From the NCBI RefSeq assembly GCF_018139145.2, contig NC_059475.1, forward strand, positions 20,712,937 through 20,776,936: 64,000 bases of DNA. Direction: 5' to 3'. Origin of the DNA: Gymnogyps californianus. Lineage: Eukaryota > Chordata > Aves > Accipitriformes > Cathartidae. Below the pieces are notes generated by a model. It saw only the letters and a program-made list of their open reading frames with translations. It searched no databases and had not been told where the DNA came from. The position numbers and the translations under genes are program-made. Positions 12,680 through 24,300 of this stretch are shown here, piece by piece. Each line of letters starts with the position of its first letter. Position 1 is the stretch's first letter.

Positions 12680-12698
12680 GTGAGTGACCGCCGGGAAC

Positions 12699-12722
12699 GG
12701 GGCTGGGGCTGGGGGGGTTGGG
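12699..12722 (+). other. G-quadruplex motif next to exon 1 donor
   Basis: Four G-runs of 4, 4, 7 and 3 bases are separated by CT, CT and TT loops, starting 14 bases after the donor hexamer of exon 1. Two-base loops predict a stable parallel quadruplex in DNA or in nascent RNA. Quadruplexes in the human HRAS promoter are documented; this is a positional analogue and not a homologous site. Confidence 0.7.
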
Positions 12723-13029
12723 ACGCGCTGTCGGGGCGGGGCAGCACCCACCGGCTTGGCGGGGACGGGCCGGCAGCGCCGCCGCCACCTGTTAGCGGGG
12801 CGGCTGCACCCCCCTGGGAAGTTTGTACCCCCACTGTGCCCTGGGGGAGGCAGTGGGGAGGGAGGAACCCCCGGCCCGGTGGGCGGTGGCGGAGCCCGGG
12901 GGTGTTTGGGGGCGGTGGCGCGGACCCACCTGCTTGCCTGCCCGCGCCATGACTCTGCTGCCTGGGCGCTGCCTGCCGACCCCGGTCCCGGGCAGGCCGC
13001 CGAGGTGGGGAGGTGGGGTACCACCGAGC

Positions 13030-13270
13030 CACAGCCTCTGCACGCCCTTTGCTCTCTGTCCTCTCTGCACTCCCTTTGCCTTCCATCTCCTGCCCTTCTC
13101 CCCCTTGCTGCAGCCCCCTTTCCTTCCCCGCCTTGCCCTCCCGCTCCCCTCCACGTCCCCAAGCTGCAGCCCTCTCTGCCCCCTCTCCCTCCTCTTCCTT
13201 GCACCCCCAGTTTGCAGCCCCCTGCACCTGCCTTCCCTCATCCCCTTGCATCCCCCATGCTGCCCCCGTG
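13030..13270. repeat. Pyrimidine-rich degenerate repeat tract
   Basis: About 240 bases of almost pure C/T on the + strand contain recurrent CTGCAGCCC and CCTTTGC/CCCTTGC words spaced roughly 30-45 bases apart. This suggests a decayed minisatellite. The complementary strand is G-rich. The tract makes long spurious open frames in several frames on both strands, with low-complexity Pro/Leu/Ser or Gly/Arg/Glu composition. Confidence 0.65.
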
Positions 13271-14439
13271 ATGCTCCCAAGGGGGAGCACTGGACCCCTC
13301 CCCCCCCCTTTGCCAAAACAGGTGCCTGCTGGGCTCTGGTGGCCCCTCATCAGACTGGCACCCCCCAGGAGAGACCAGCTTCACAGCAGCGCCAAGCATT
13401 GGCAGGCCAGGGATGATGTGTGGAGGGGGTGCGCAGGTGGTGGAAGCACAGGTATGTGCATCTGCGAGCAAGTGAGCGAGGTCCCCCTGTTCCTGCGTGC
13501 ATGTGGCTCTGCGGAGCTGGCGGCACCTCCCTTCCTCCCAGGGACGCTCGCCGCCGGGGTTCTGCGGCGTGCTGAGGCTGCTTGCGCCCTGCCTGCTGTG
13601 CAAGGATGTCGCAGGGTCCAGGGGTGCAACCCCTTCACCCCAAGTGGGAGCAGGTGCCTCTGGTGGCTCACTCAGCCCATATGGGTCCTGGTTGGGGATG
13701 CTTTTTAATTGCATCGAGCGGCGGAGTGTGCCTGGAGACAAAAGAGCCGATGAGAAATCGGAGAGGACTGGCAAACTCTGGAGCGGCTGCAGAAATGCTT
13801 AGGACAGCTGGAAGCAGGAGGACGGTGCAGCAGGAATGGCTTGACCCAAGTATTGAGTATTTCAGTGACCTAAGTCATGTCTCTAGCCTGCGCCATGCGA
13901 AGTTGCTGCTGGGTAGGTCTTTGAGATGCAGAAGGGGTACAAACTCCTGGTGAGGCTTTGTCACGACATACCCCAGTCTGGTTGGCATGGGTAGGTTGTG
14001 CAGGTTGGAGCAGGAACTGGTTTTGAACAGAGAAAAGCACATGAGGCTTTGTGCGGGTTCAACTTAAGAGTTGCTAGAGGGTTATATGGTGGATGTTGGT
14101 GGATGTTAGTTTCTCCTGGTCAGAATTGCTAATGTGTTTGTCCTTGCAGAGCTCCAAAGTATTTTGATTTTGCAGCTGATAATTTGCATGATTTTCCCAA
14201 GTGTTTGTAACACAGCCATGACTTTGAATCCATGTGTGTCCCCCCTCGGTGTGTCTGGTCCTTTCCTTCTCCTCGTCAAACAATTTGCCTGTGTAATTAA
14301 TAACATGCCAACTGCTTCATTTCAGCACCGGGGAGGCTGATGCTGATTGATTTCCCAGTTCAGGCTCCTCGGTGGGTCTGGATGCTGACAGGTGTTATCA
14401 CTGCAGAAAAGTCTGCTTTGGGGTGGGAGCTGTCAGCGT

Positions 14440-14600
14440 GTCTTTTTTTGTCTCAGTGAACCTCTTATTTCTTTTAATTAAAAAGAAATGAAGTATGCAT
14501 GGTAATACCCTCCATGTTTACATAAAAATGATCTTGTAATTAGCAATAATTATCTCAGTTTGGGATATCACTGTAATATTTAAACAGGACTTATGACCTG
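14440..14600. promoter_or_regulatory. AT-rich possible conserved non-coding element
   Basis: The block contains TTTTAATTAAAA, TGTTTACATAAA (forkhead-like), GTAATTAGCAATAATTATC (paired homeodomain TAAT cores) and TAATATTTAAA. Clusters of intact homeodomain and forkhead words in a GC-moderate intron are typical of developmental enhancers. Conservation is not tested, so this is a candidate only. Confidence 0.3.
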
Positions 14601-15399
14601 AGGGACACTTTTCTGGCCCCAAGGGGTTACCCTTGGTGTGGTTCTCTCCTGTGGTGAGTTTGGTTCTTGGCTGCTGTCAGTGGTAAAGGTAGAGCAGCAG
14701 TGGGAGTAACCTTGGGTTTCTCTGATGTTGGCCTAGAAAGCAATGGCCACAGTTTCCTCATCGAGTCCGGCGCTGCTTCATGGGGCTCCCTGGCAGACCT
14801 GCCACCACATGCATGGAGATGGTGTGTCTTGGTGGCTTTCACCCTGTGGTCTGAGGACTCTCAAGGGGACTCCCTTGCTATTGTGTTGGGCCAGACAGGG
14901 GAAGAAACAGGCTGAAAAATTGCCGATTGACCTTTTTTCCCCTAGTTCTCCTAGGGAGATTTGGAAAAGGCTGCTGGTACTTGGGAAGCTTTTCCCTCTG
15001 AGAATCGAGGTCCTGAGGCATCCTTGACCACATGGCCATCTTTCACCTAACTTCCCTTCCCTTTAAGAGGAGCAAAGCTCAGCTCACAAACGTAAACATT
15101 TGCTTCCAGGCCGGAGACAGCACCCACTGCCACCCCTCCTGTTGCTGGTGCACCTTGAATTTACCTTCCTGCTAGGCTGCCCTTGGAGCTCCCTGGGTTT
15201 CCTTGGGGTAAAAAAGCTTTATGGAGTAAAAAAGTTGAATATGGGGAAAATGTTCAACAAAATAAAACCCAAGACAAAAGTACTGCCTGTAGAGAGGGGT
15301 TCCTTGTGGGAGGATGATGAAGGGAAGAGGTAGAAATGTCTCGTCTCCTGTCTTTCAAGATGTGTTATGCCACTGTACTTTTTGTCGGTCTAGGAAAAG

Positions 15400-15690
15400 C
15401 AAAATGATTGTGCTCCAAGCACTCTTTATCTAATTGTAATTTATTATCAGCTTTCTCTATTAACATTTTTGAAGTGTAAACTTATAGCCAGAGCTTATTA
15501 AGCAGCAGATAAAAATGTTGAATGTATTTGAATTTTACCTGTATTAATCTAATAATATATTTATGAAATGATATTTGATCAACTCTATAGCTGGTTGAAG
15601 ACCACAAAAGAGTATTAATCAAATTATTTGACAAATACGGATGAGATTAAACAAATGATCTATTTGCGAACTGCCATTCAACTGCTCTGC
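15400..15690. promoter_or_regulatory. AT-rich possible conserved non-coding element
   Basis: About 290 bases have repeated TAAT/ATTA cores (TCTAATTGTAATTTATTATC, TATTAACA, GTATTAATCTAATAATATA, TATTAATCAAATTA) and no simple-repeat structure. It has no open frame of note. The texture resembles a vertebrate conserved non-coding element in HRAS intron 1 rather than random sequence. Alignment with other birds and reptiles would decide. Confidence 0.35.
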
Positions 15691-17379
15691 CATGGCACAT
15701 TCCTCTTTCTCTTATCTTTCCCTTACAGTTTTCATTCCACTTTTTCATGGTTTATCTTTTCCTAAACTGTCCTCAGTATCTGTTTCATTTAATTTTTCCT
15801 TTCCCTGTATTATTCTTTATCTCTTTTGTGTCATGGTTTTCCTTTCATTCTTTCTTCTGCCTCTTTCTTCAACCTCTCTTTGCATGCTCTTTGAGTCTAA
15901 ATTAGCCAATTTTCCTCTTTTTCTCCACCTTCCTGGTGGAGATTTTTATTGAACACTTCATAGCCAGCTCAACTAAACCTGGTATGCATTTAAACCCATA
16001 AAAATGTAAAACTAAACCCAAACTGTGTGTGAGTATGAAGATGTTTGCTTGGTGGTAATGCTTCTCTGCCTCTCCCTGGGTTTTCTGGCTGTTGCAGGAA
16101 GGGTGTTCCTGCAATTCTGGAGGTTTTTCCCGGCTCTCATTTTTGCTTGTGCTCTCCTTATGCCTTTTTTTAAAGTGAATTTGACTTTGTATCCCAAGAA
16201 AACAACTAGGATCAAATGGCAGACCTTGTGTTGTTCATTGGTTGTGTATCTGTATGCAACCTGCTTCTAGCTGCTGCCCAACCAAGCCCAGTCTCCCCGC
16301 TGGGCAGTCCTGCTTTCCTCCTGGCATCATCCTTCCTCCCCTCTGGGGTTACATCCAGGAGATATCTTTCACTAGGGCAAAAGGAATGAGTGCTCTGAAG
16401 GTTTTCTGGCTTACCTGTTACTTTCAGAGTCTGTATGAGTGTCACGTTGATGAGGGTAAGTAGCAAGCGGCGAAGAGTTATCGTGCATGACCGAGCAGTC
16501 ACAATGTTCAACTTAGATCTAGTATTCAAAGATTAAAGTCTCTTAAAAATGAAAGCGCTGTTATGGAGAAGACTTGTTTTTTTTTTTTCCCCTGGATCAA
16601 ATCTATGGGGGGGATATTCTCAAAAACAATGAAAGAAATAGAAAACTTTGTATTTCAGGGGAGGAAATTTTCTGTGCCTTGGCAGTAAAGCTCAGGCAGT
16701 CCAGAGGAGTGTGATGGGAGTGCTCAGAGTGCGTGATTCGCCTCCGCTGATGGTTGCAGTGATGTTGCTGCAGTGAATGAGCTAAGCTGTGTATGTCATA
16801 GCTGTCTGCTTTAAGTACTGGGAGTTACATGATGATGCCCTCTCGTACCCATAAGGAAAGGTCTCTGCTGTACTGAAGTTAACAGTTGCACAGCTCCTCC
16901 ATGTCTTGTGAAATGTTTTGGATAACACTTGGGTGCACTGATGCAGCGAGCAATCCAAGCGGCATGTTGTTGCAAAGCAAAATTGATTGGGGAGGATGGG
17001 GCCAAAAGGAATACTCTTTTGCAGTTAATTATTTACTGCAGGGAGAGAGGGAAGCTGATTGATGTTTGGTTTATAATTACAGATATCCAGAGGAAAATGC
17101 TTCAAGATGATCCATTTTATTCTGTGTGTTCCCACCTATTTCTTGGTCTCTTTATAACGTGAGACTAGCACTGTTTAATGACCAGTTCAGTAAAAGCAAA
17201 ACTTCATTATCAACTTCTCACTACTGGAATATGGTTTTACAGCTTGCTGCATGTGATGCAAAATGGCCTGAATGCCTACAGAGGGAATAGTCTGTCTGTG
17301 CTCGCTGTCTTAATGCACAACCTGCCCATGGTGCCCATCTGATGGCAACGTGGGCTCTTGGAACAGCTCATCTCTGTGC

Positions 17380-17525
17380 TGAAAGGTGACTTTGTGGTTA
17401 AAGTGCAGGACTGTGAACCCAGGAGTCCTGACGTCCTCTCTGGTCTTGGCTGAGCTGGTTGCCTTATCTCACCGGGCTCTCTTCTTCTTCAGGAGTGATA
17501 CCGACCCAGCAGATATCCAGCTTAT
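17380..17525 (+). repeat. Ancient MIR-like SINE fragment
   Basis: The order 'GTGGTTAAAGTGCAGGACTG', 'AACCCAGGAGTCCTGA' and then 'CTTGGCTGAGCTGGTTGCCTTATCTC' follows the tRNA-derived head and core of MIR-type SINEs ('tagtggttagagcacaggactgg...', 'aggagtcctgggttc', '...tggctctgcc'). It is highly diverged and lies in HRAS intron 1. Confidence 0.5.
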
Positions 17526-20500
17526 CTGCTAAAAGGGTAGGATGTCCTGGGTGAGGGGCACTCTGATAACGCAGAGGCAGCGGCAGCCCAGGTACTTGCA
17601 CAATACAGTGCTGTGGGCCGAACTATAAGTGGATTTTTGCTTTTGCCTAGCTAAACCCATTACAGATCAGACTGCTCATATGTAAGTTAAATTCAAGAGC
17701 TGGTGAAGCTGAGTTTAGATGCGCGTGTGTGGGAGCGATAACTTGACAAATACAAAAAAGAGACATTGCTGCAATGTCTCTGAGAAGATGCCTGTACGTC
17801 TTCTGCTTGTTTAGCATCCTTGACAGAACAGCAGACATGAGGGAGAAGCTGTGGCCTGTAAAATGAAGAGGATGTCGTCCTCTTACTGGGAGGAGGAGAG
17901 GAGCGAGATCTAAAAAGCCAGGGAGTAGGTGTGAAATGAAGAATGCAGGTGTGCACAGCGGGGTCTGCTCTGGGCTGCCCTGTTCTTGCTGGGTAAGGCT
18001 CTGCAGGAAGAGAAGTGAGGAGGAGATCAGTGAAAAAAGTGTTGTGGAGGCTGCCGTTGTACAAGGTGGAGCGTCAGCTGTCCTGCCGGTCCAGGCTGAA
18101 TCGGAGCATGGCCGGCCAGCAGCGGGAGTGCATGGGATCGTCACCTCTGAGAAAAGCAGATCAGTGAAAAATCTCCAAAGGAGAGTCTGGCTAGCAAGTG
18201 CTTGTGCCCCAGGCAAGTCGCGATCTTGTTTAGAGGCTTGCTGAGAAGTGAGCTCCATTCATCAGAGGTTTGTTGGGGTAACAGGCTGCCGTTCTGTAGG
18301 CTTGCTCCAGTATCAGTGTTGAGTCTGCTCTGATGCACCACGCTGTCTTCGGCAGTTCTGTGGCTTGCATCCAGCTCTGTTCAGCCTGCTCCAAACCATG
18401 TGTATAGAATAAGCTTGAATGTATGAAACTGGAGTCTGCAAATGATGCATTTCATCTCTTGTCCTACCCCAGCTAGCCACTGCAGCAGCCAGAGCGGTTG
18501 TCCTGGTGTGGCACTAGCTCTTGTATTTCTGTAGTGACTGTAGCATCAGTGCTCCTTCCCTGCAGCTGGCTTTGCTGGAGCAAGAATGAGATGTCAGGGA
18601 GCTTAATGTTATATGAGGGACTGGAATTCATCCTCCAGAAAAAGAAGGCTGGGCTTGAGAAACCAGGCTTTGGTTGGTATGATAAATAGATAAAACAGTA
18701 GTTGAGTATGATAAGTAAATAAAACATCACTGTTTCTTGGAGGTAAATATGGGACAGACCCCGGCTTGTGTGTGTGCTAATCCTGTAACTAACTTTTCCA
18801 TTGTGTCCCCTTGGATCTGTGTCTGTTGATGCAAGGGCTCATTTTGGGTCCTGGCGTGTTAGGCTCCTGCTGTGAACAGCATGACTCCCTCCTTTTTAGC
18901 ACGCAGACCCAGCAAACACTGGTGAAAGCAGGAGATACCTCCTGCCTGTGTACGTGTGTGTGCATGCACACCCCTTGGCTCCCCTGCTTGTGTGCGGAGG
19001 CTGAATATATAACCTTATAATATAACCTGGGTCATGCAGCGTTTCTCCCAATCTTGTTTCCCTGGCCTTTTCCTGATTTGCATGATATCATACGAGGCCA
19101 GCCAGCTTTTTCTGGAGGGCTTGTCCCATTTTCCACATGGGCAGCCTTGGGCAGGTGGTCTGCTCCCTGACCTGCTTTGACAGGCGTGTGCTGGCTTCTT
19201 GCTCTGCTGATGTGGGAGGGAGTATGAGGATAAGTGCTGGGGGGCTAGGCAGGGGGAGGATGTTGCTGTGCCAGTTGGTGGTGTGACCTCCCATCTGGCA
19301 GTCAGTGTAGCTGCTGATGGATGAGGAAGAACATGCAAGTCCCTGCTCCGCTTTCTGCCTCATCATTCTGCTGGGGGATGTGGTGGCTGTGAATTGAGTC
19401 AGTGAGGGTCAGATCTGCTCTCTCTGCTCCTAGGAGTGCGGATGTACATCCTCCATCCTGCTGTACTCAGTTGCAGCTGACAACTCTGTGGCTATTCTGG
19501 TGGCACCCATGAATTTCCGGACATCAAGGTATTCATTCTCAAAACACACACGTGCCAGACAGAAATGACCACCATGACCATGGTGAAGGTGGGAAACAGG
19601 CGTGTGAGAGTCAGACCTAGATCTGGAAAAGTGCTTCTGCTCCTGCTTTTCCACAGAAGCAAGGAGGCTGTGTGCTGGTGTGGCTCATAGTCACAGGGGC
19701 ATGTGCAGGGTCTCACGGGCTCTGTGGCAGAGCAGGGAGGTGGTTGGATAAGAGTGGAAATCTCTTGGCTGATCCCTGTGCAAGATGCATCCAGTACAGT
19801 TGCTACAATTGTACCATGGTTCCTTGCGCAGAAGGGACGAAAGCCACAGTATTCATCCCAGAAAGCCACTGCAGAGGCAATATCAGGACATATTTCTGAG
19901 AGTGGCTGGCAAAGTCAACATAGACATGTCCGGTGCTAGATCAGTTCTGTGTTCCCATCCCTGCTGTACACCCACTATCGAAGGATCAGTGGCTAAAGAT
20001 GTCAGGCACCTAATTAGAGATGTTTTCAAGTGTGAAAAGCATTGTCTTCTGAAAATACTGTCCCTTTATGTATCTCAGTTGGTCATTCAGAGACCGAAGT
20101 CATTCCACAAACTCTGGTAACGTTGACCAAGACTCAAGGAAAACCAGAAGACAGAGCTGTAGACTGTGCAGGGAGGTAGGGCTGTGCAGAGCGCAGCCTG
20201 GATCCGATGTGCAGTTGGTGATCTGCATGGGGCTGCTGAGCAGACACAGTGATAGAGACAATCAGTTGACACTGGACTGGGAGATCCACCAGCTGGCTGC
20301 CCTGTAAATGTTGCTGTTTCCCTGCCAACCATGCTGACTTGTGATAGGTGGCTGAGTATGGAGGGTGCTTTGGAGCACACAAGTTTTTTAAACCACTGAC
20401 AGTGGTTATTTAGAGCTGCAGCAAAGTGCTTTTTGTGGGCATACCACTGCAGCTTAACTTTGGCCTCCAAGAGATTGGTTTGCTACCACCCCCGCCACAA

Positions 20501-21224
20501 ACCACAGGATCTTAGGGCTGATCTAGGTGGAGTGTTGCCATAAGCCCACCTCAGTTGTCCTGCCATGGGGCTACAGACCATGTCAGCAGCCCTTCAGTGT
20601 GGGTCTAACAAGGCAGTGCCTCAGTGGGATGAGAGCAGTTCTCTCCCTATTTTGTAGCAGGCACAAGGAGGATACAAATAGGAGGAAAATGGCCTTTGTT
20701 GGTTGATTGCAGCAACTACTGTCATGATTTTCTTCTTGAGATCGTTTCCTATCTGCCATCCCAGGCAAGAATTTGGGCAGTTGTCCTGCAAGGAGGAAAG
20801 CTAGGACTTTCAGACCCTGAATAACATTTGCTTAATAATTAGTCATCTGATACCCACAACTACTGCACCTGATTATCAGGGGCCAGACAAGATATCCTCT
20901 GCTCCACATCCCTTCCATGATGAATGCATTAATCTGTACAGGTAAGACAGAATACTTCCTCCACATCAGTTTATACCTTTGCTGTTCCTCTTCTTCTGTG
21001 GGGTACGTCCCAAGCAGCCACCCTCTTCAACCTATAAAGTGTCCAGGCCTGGCTGCTCCTCGTATCTGCTAGAAAGTGAAAAACTGCACTCCAAGTGCCA
21101 AGTTCTGGCTGTGGAAAGTGAGTTAATCCATGAGTTTCTCTTTCTTCTTGCTCCTTCCCAGCGTTTTGCTGGTAGATACGATCACTCTTGATGCTCGTAG
21201 GTAACGTGTCCCTACCCCAAGTAT

Positions 21225-21425
21225 CTACCAGTGCCTATAGCCACGACGGACACTGGGCAGGGAAAGGAGAGGTGTTATTACAACCTCTTGTTTTACAGCT
21301 GGGGAACTGAGGAATGGAAATCCATGTTAACAGGAGGAGCCTGGAGAAGAGTTGAGAACAGAAATTGTTGTCCTAGTCCTGTGCTTTGACTGCAAGATCA
21401 GCTTCCCCCTTCGTTTGGTAACTGA
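21225..21425 (-). repeat. Ancient MIR-like SINE fragment, reverse orientation
   Basis: 'TTTTACAGCTGGGGAACTGAGG' read on + is the reverse complement of the MIR-type 'cctcagttccccagctgtaaaa' block. It is followed by weak matches to 'gtcctgtgctttgaccaca', the reverse of the head region. It is an eroded copy in HRAS intron 1. Confidence 0.5.
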
Positions 21426-24179
21426 TGAGTGTCAAAAGATTCAGCACCCAACTGTTGATGTGTTGCTGATCTGATTTTCTGATGAGTGAAATGCTTTCTC
21501 ATCACAGTGAACCCTGAGAAGGTGGGATTTTGTTTCCTTTTATCATTTCAAGTAAGGTTGTCTTGTCTGTTGTTTTAATATTTTAGGTATCCAGTCTTAA
21601 AAGTGATGCGAGTGGAGGGCTGAAATAGCAGTCCTTTCCATGTAAGTCTTCCAGGCTGTAAGTGGGGCTTGTGTCTGCAGAAATGGGTAGATATCCTATG
21701 GTAAAACTGAGTGTCTTGGCTTGTTGTGGGTTGGAAAAACGGTAAGAAAATTTGGGCAACTGAAAAGAGATGTTGCAGCCCTCTGGATGGGGATTGATTT
21801 AAAAACCAGAGGGCTTTAGGATCTTGGTTTGTGTTGGCGGCAGATGATTGCAAAACGAGCCATCTCCCTTTTGGTCACCTGTGCCGAGGTACTTTTTGTG
21901 GAAAGATCCAAAAAACAAGATGCAGTTAATTGACCAAGTCTTTGAGGATAAAAAAACTTCCCGGGGGAAAAAAAAAAAGAAGGTAGATTTCTTCAAGAAG
22001 CAAAAAAACCCTTTACTCTTTCTCAAAGCAGTTTCCGAGTCACCTAATCTAATCTTTCCAGAACAATTCTCTGGTAGCCAGGACTCACATATTTTAAAAA
22101 ACAGTGTAGAAAGTAATGTATTGTGACAGTTTAATTTGTTGCTGAAATACGGTCACCTCTGGGGTAATTCAGAGCAACTGTGGAGTGGATGACAAACCTG
22201 TTCAGGATGGGAGGTGAGTAAAGGGAGGCTGCTCAGATGAAACCGCTGATGGACGATGTCCATGCAGAAGTGTAATTCCTGGAATTCAGGTTCATCTTCT
22301 TCCTCCTTTGACTCCAATGGAGCTGTAGCCTGTTCACGTCTTCTGAATAGGACAGTTGTTGCTGAGTCCTTGCACATGTCCTTGCTGTGGCAGCAAGGGA
22401 GGTTTTGGTGCTGATTCTCCCAGGCAGGTGGTAGGGAAGAGCTTCTGGTACTGGCCAGCTTTAGAGATGAAATGAATGCAGAAGAAAAGGTGGAGGATTA
22501 CAGCACATAAGGTACAGGTCCCTGTACCTTCTAGTCCCTGGTTGGGGACTTCTAAAGGCCAAGGGCAGCTTGCACCAATCCATGGGTGCAAGTTGAGCTG
22601 TGTAAAGCTGGCCTGCAATCTCTACCATTTTAAAGAGAAAACAAGACAATTGCAGGACGCTCTTGAGAAGGCAAAGGAAAGCCTGCCCAAGTTTTAGAGA
22701 AAGATGTACAATTTGAAAAGAAAGAGGTATGGAGTTGCTTCTGTAGCCCTGTTTAGTGTCCTCAAGAAGAGCATTGTCTGAAGTGTGCTCCGTGGGAAGC
22801 AGAGGGCTGGGCTTTTTCAGAGCATGCCACTAAGCACGTGGTTTTTGGCAAGCCCTGCAATTCCATTGCGACAGGGTTACAAGGTCTTGTTCAAATTCTG
22901 CTGAAGTTGGTTGAACTATGTTGACTGCAGTGACCATGGGCTGGCAGGCAGTACAGCATCTCTCAGGTCAGTTCAGGTTTTCATCTCCTTTATTTCAAAG
23001 TCTGCATCTAGAATGAATTTATTCAATTCACAGCTTTAAAGCAATTTCAGAATAAATCCCAGGGGAGAAGCAAAAGAAAAAAAAAAACCCACACCACCAA
23101 CAAAACAGATCAAAATAATCAAACAGCTCATGCTATGGAACTGGGATGTGACTGGCAGCTGATGCGTAGAGGTGGACAACCACCAGTCACACTTTCTCAG
23201 CGTGGCTTGCTGCACTGGGGCAATGGGAGCAAGTACCTGTTGGGATTAGGACGGAAAGAGATAACGTTTAAAATCTGAGGCAGGAGCCTGCAAGCTTAGT
23301 GACAATTGTACACTGGGGTGGAAGGAACAGCTCTGCCACCAGTAAGTCACCCTTTCAGGGAGCTAATTTGAACTTCTTGTTTTCTCCTGAACCCTTCAGT
23401 TCAGTCCCACTGTGGGTAAATGTCGTGCAGTCTCTCCCATGCTTTCCTTTTCTTCCCTATTTGATTTGAGCGCCCTTTGTAACAACTTATTCCTCATTCA
23501 TCCTGTTGTCAGGGAAATTATTCTGCCTGCAATCCCTGTCTGAGCTTAATTTTCTTATTTTCGGTAGCACGAGGGCTGATGGCTTCACAAATCTTAGAAT
23601 AACTCCTCAATCTCTCCCCTGGCCAGCGTAGCAGCACGACAGCTCCATTTAATGTGTGCTGTCTGCTTTGGCTTCCTGCCCCTAGACTCATTATTTTGCA
23701 TTTGTCTGCATCAAGTTCCAGTGTTGCCTGCCCTAAAGGATCGTATATCAGAAATCATGAAAAAGAGAAGAAACGTCAAGGTTGGTCTGTAAATCCCAAG
23801 TCTCTCCACTAGAAGAAATGTGCAGTCTGGGTGTTCTATCCTTTCCTCTCCCATGTCCTTGCCCCAGCCCTGCTGTGTATGTGCATCCCTCCCTACTTGT
23901 CCTGGTGCGTCTCTTGATGGGCATGAAGCGAGCCTTGCAAGCTCTCTGGGCAATGCCGTTCTCACGGCACAAAGCGTTTGGTGCCTGGGATGTTTCCCGT
24001 TCTTCTGCTGACACAAAGGCAGGTCGAGACCTGCAGCTCTGCCTTCTCTTCAGCCAGCCCCCAAAATGACTTGGATCCACTTGGAACATTGTTACAGGGA
24101 AAACATTGTGAAGTTTTCTTGGTGGTAGATACTTGAGGGCATGGGCCTCTCATCTTCCACTTGAAGTGTAGTGTTACCT

Positions 24180-24300
24180 TCAGGCCTTGGAGACTGGAAG
24201 TGCTTTCATGTTAGGTGCAGTGTGAGATAGTCCCCCTCTGAAAAGCTTACAAGCTAAGTGCAAGATGGGGAACATCAGGGTGTGCAATTCACCTGTCCAG
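24180..24300 (-). repeat. Fragment of the same ancient repeat family as 45.84 kb
   Basis: 'GATAGTCCCCCTCTGAAAAGCTTACAAGCTAA' resembles the block at 45882-45918 ('GTCCCCCCATCCTGAGGAGCTTACAACTTAA'). The two copies share the 'gtccc...gagcttacaa.ctaa' module typical of an interspersed repeat known from reptiles and birds. Confidence 0.4.

Larger units (their letters stand above)
11580..12960. promoter_or_regulatory. HRAS: CpG island, probable HRAS promoter
   Basis: This is the only strongly CpG-dense block in the window. It contains a + strand CCAAT box at 12398-12402, followed three bases later by a GC box at 12405-12412. Further GC boxes lie at 12273-12280 and 12733-12742, and a perfect TGATTGACAG decamer at 12186-12195. 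There is no clear TATA box at a conventional distance, which fits a housekeeping promoter with dispersed starts. HRAS promoters in mammals are likewise CpG-rich and Sp1-driven. The island may also fire toward the - strand, as the human HRAS-LRRC56 interval does, but I see no convincing - strand exon. Assignment to HRAS is inferred from orientation, the donor at 12680 and the lack of another island before the coding exons. Confidence 0.7.

Noticed and set aside
11503..13774. Many overlapping open frames of 100-246 codons on both strands in and after the CpG island
   Set aside because: They overlap in up to five frames, are dominated by Pro, Arg, Gly and Ala, contain no domain, and are explained by GC-rich sequence lacking stop codons and by the pyrimidine tract.
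17647..18258. 203-codon - strand open frame in intron 1
   Set aside because: No recognisable domain, low-complexity Ser/Leu/Pro composition and no coherent splice sites; length is within chance for a 32-kb intron.
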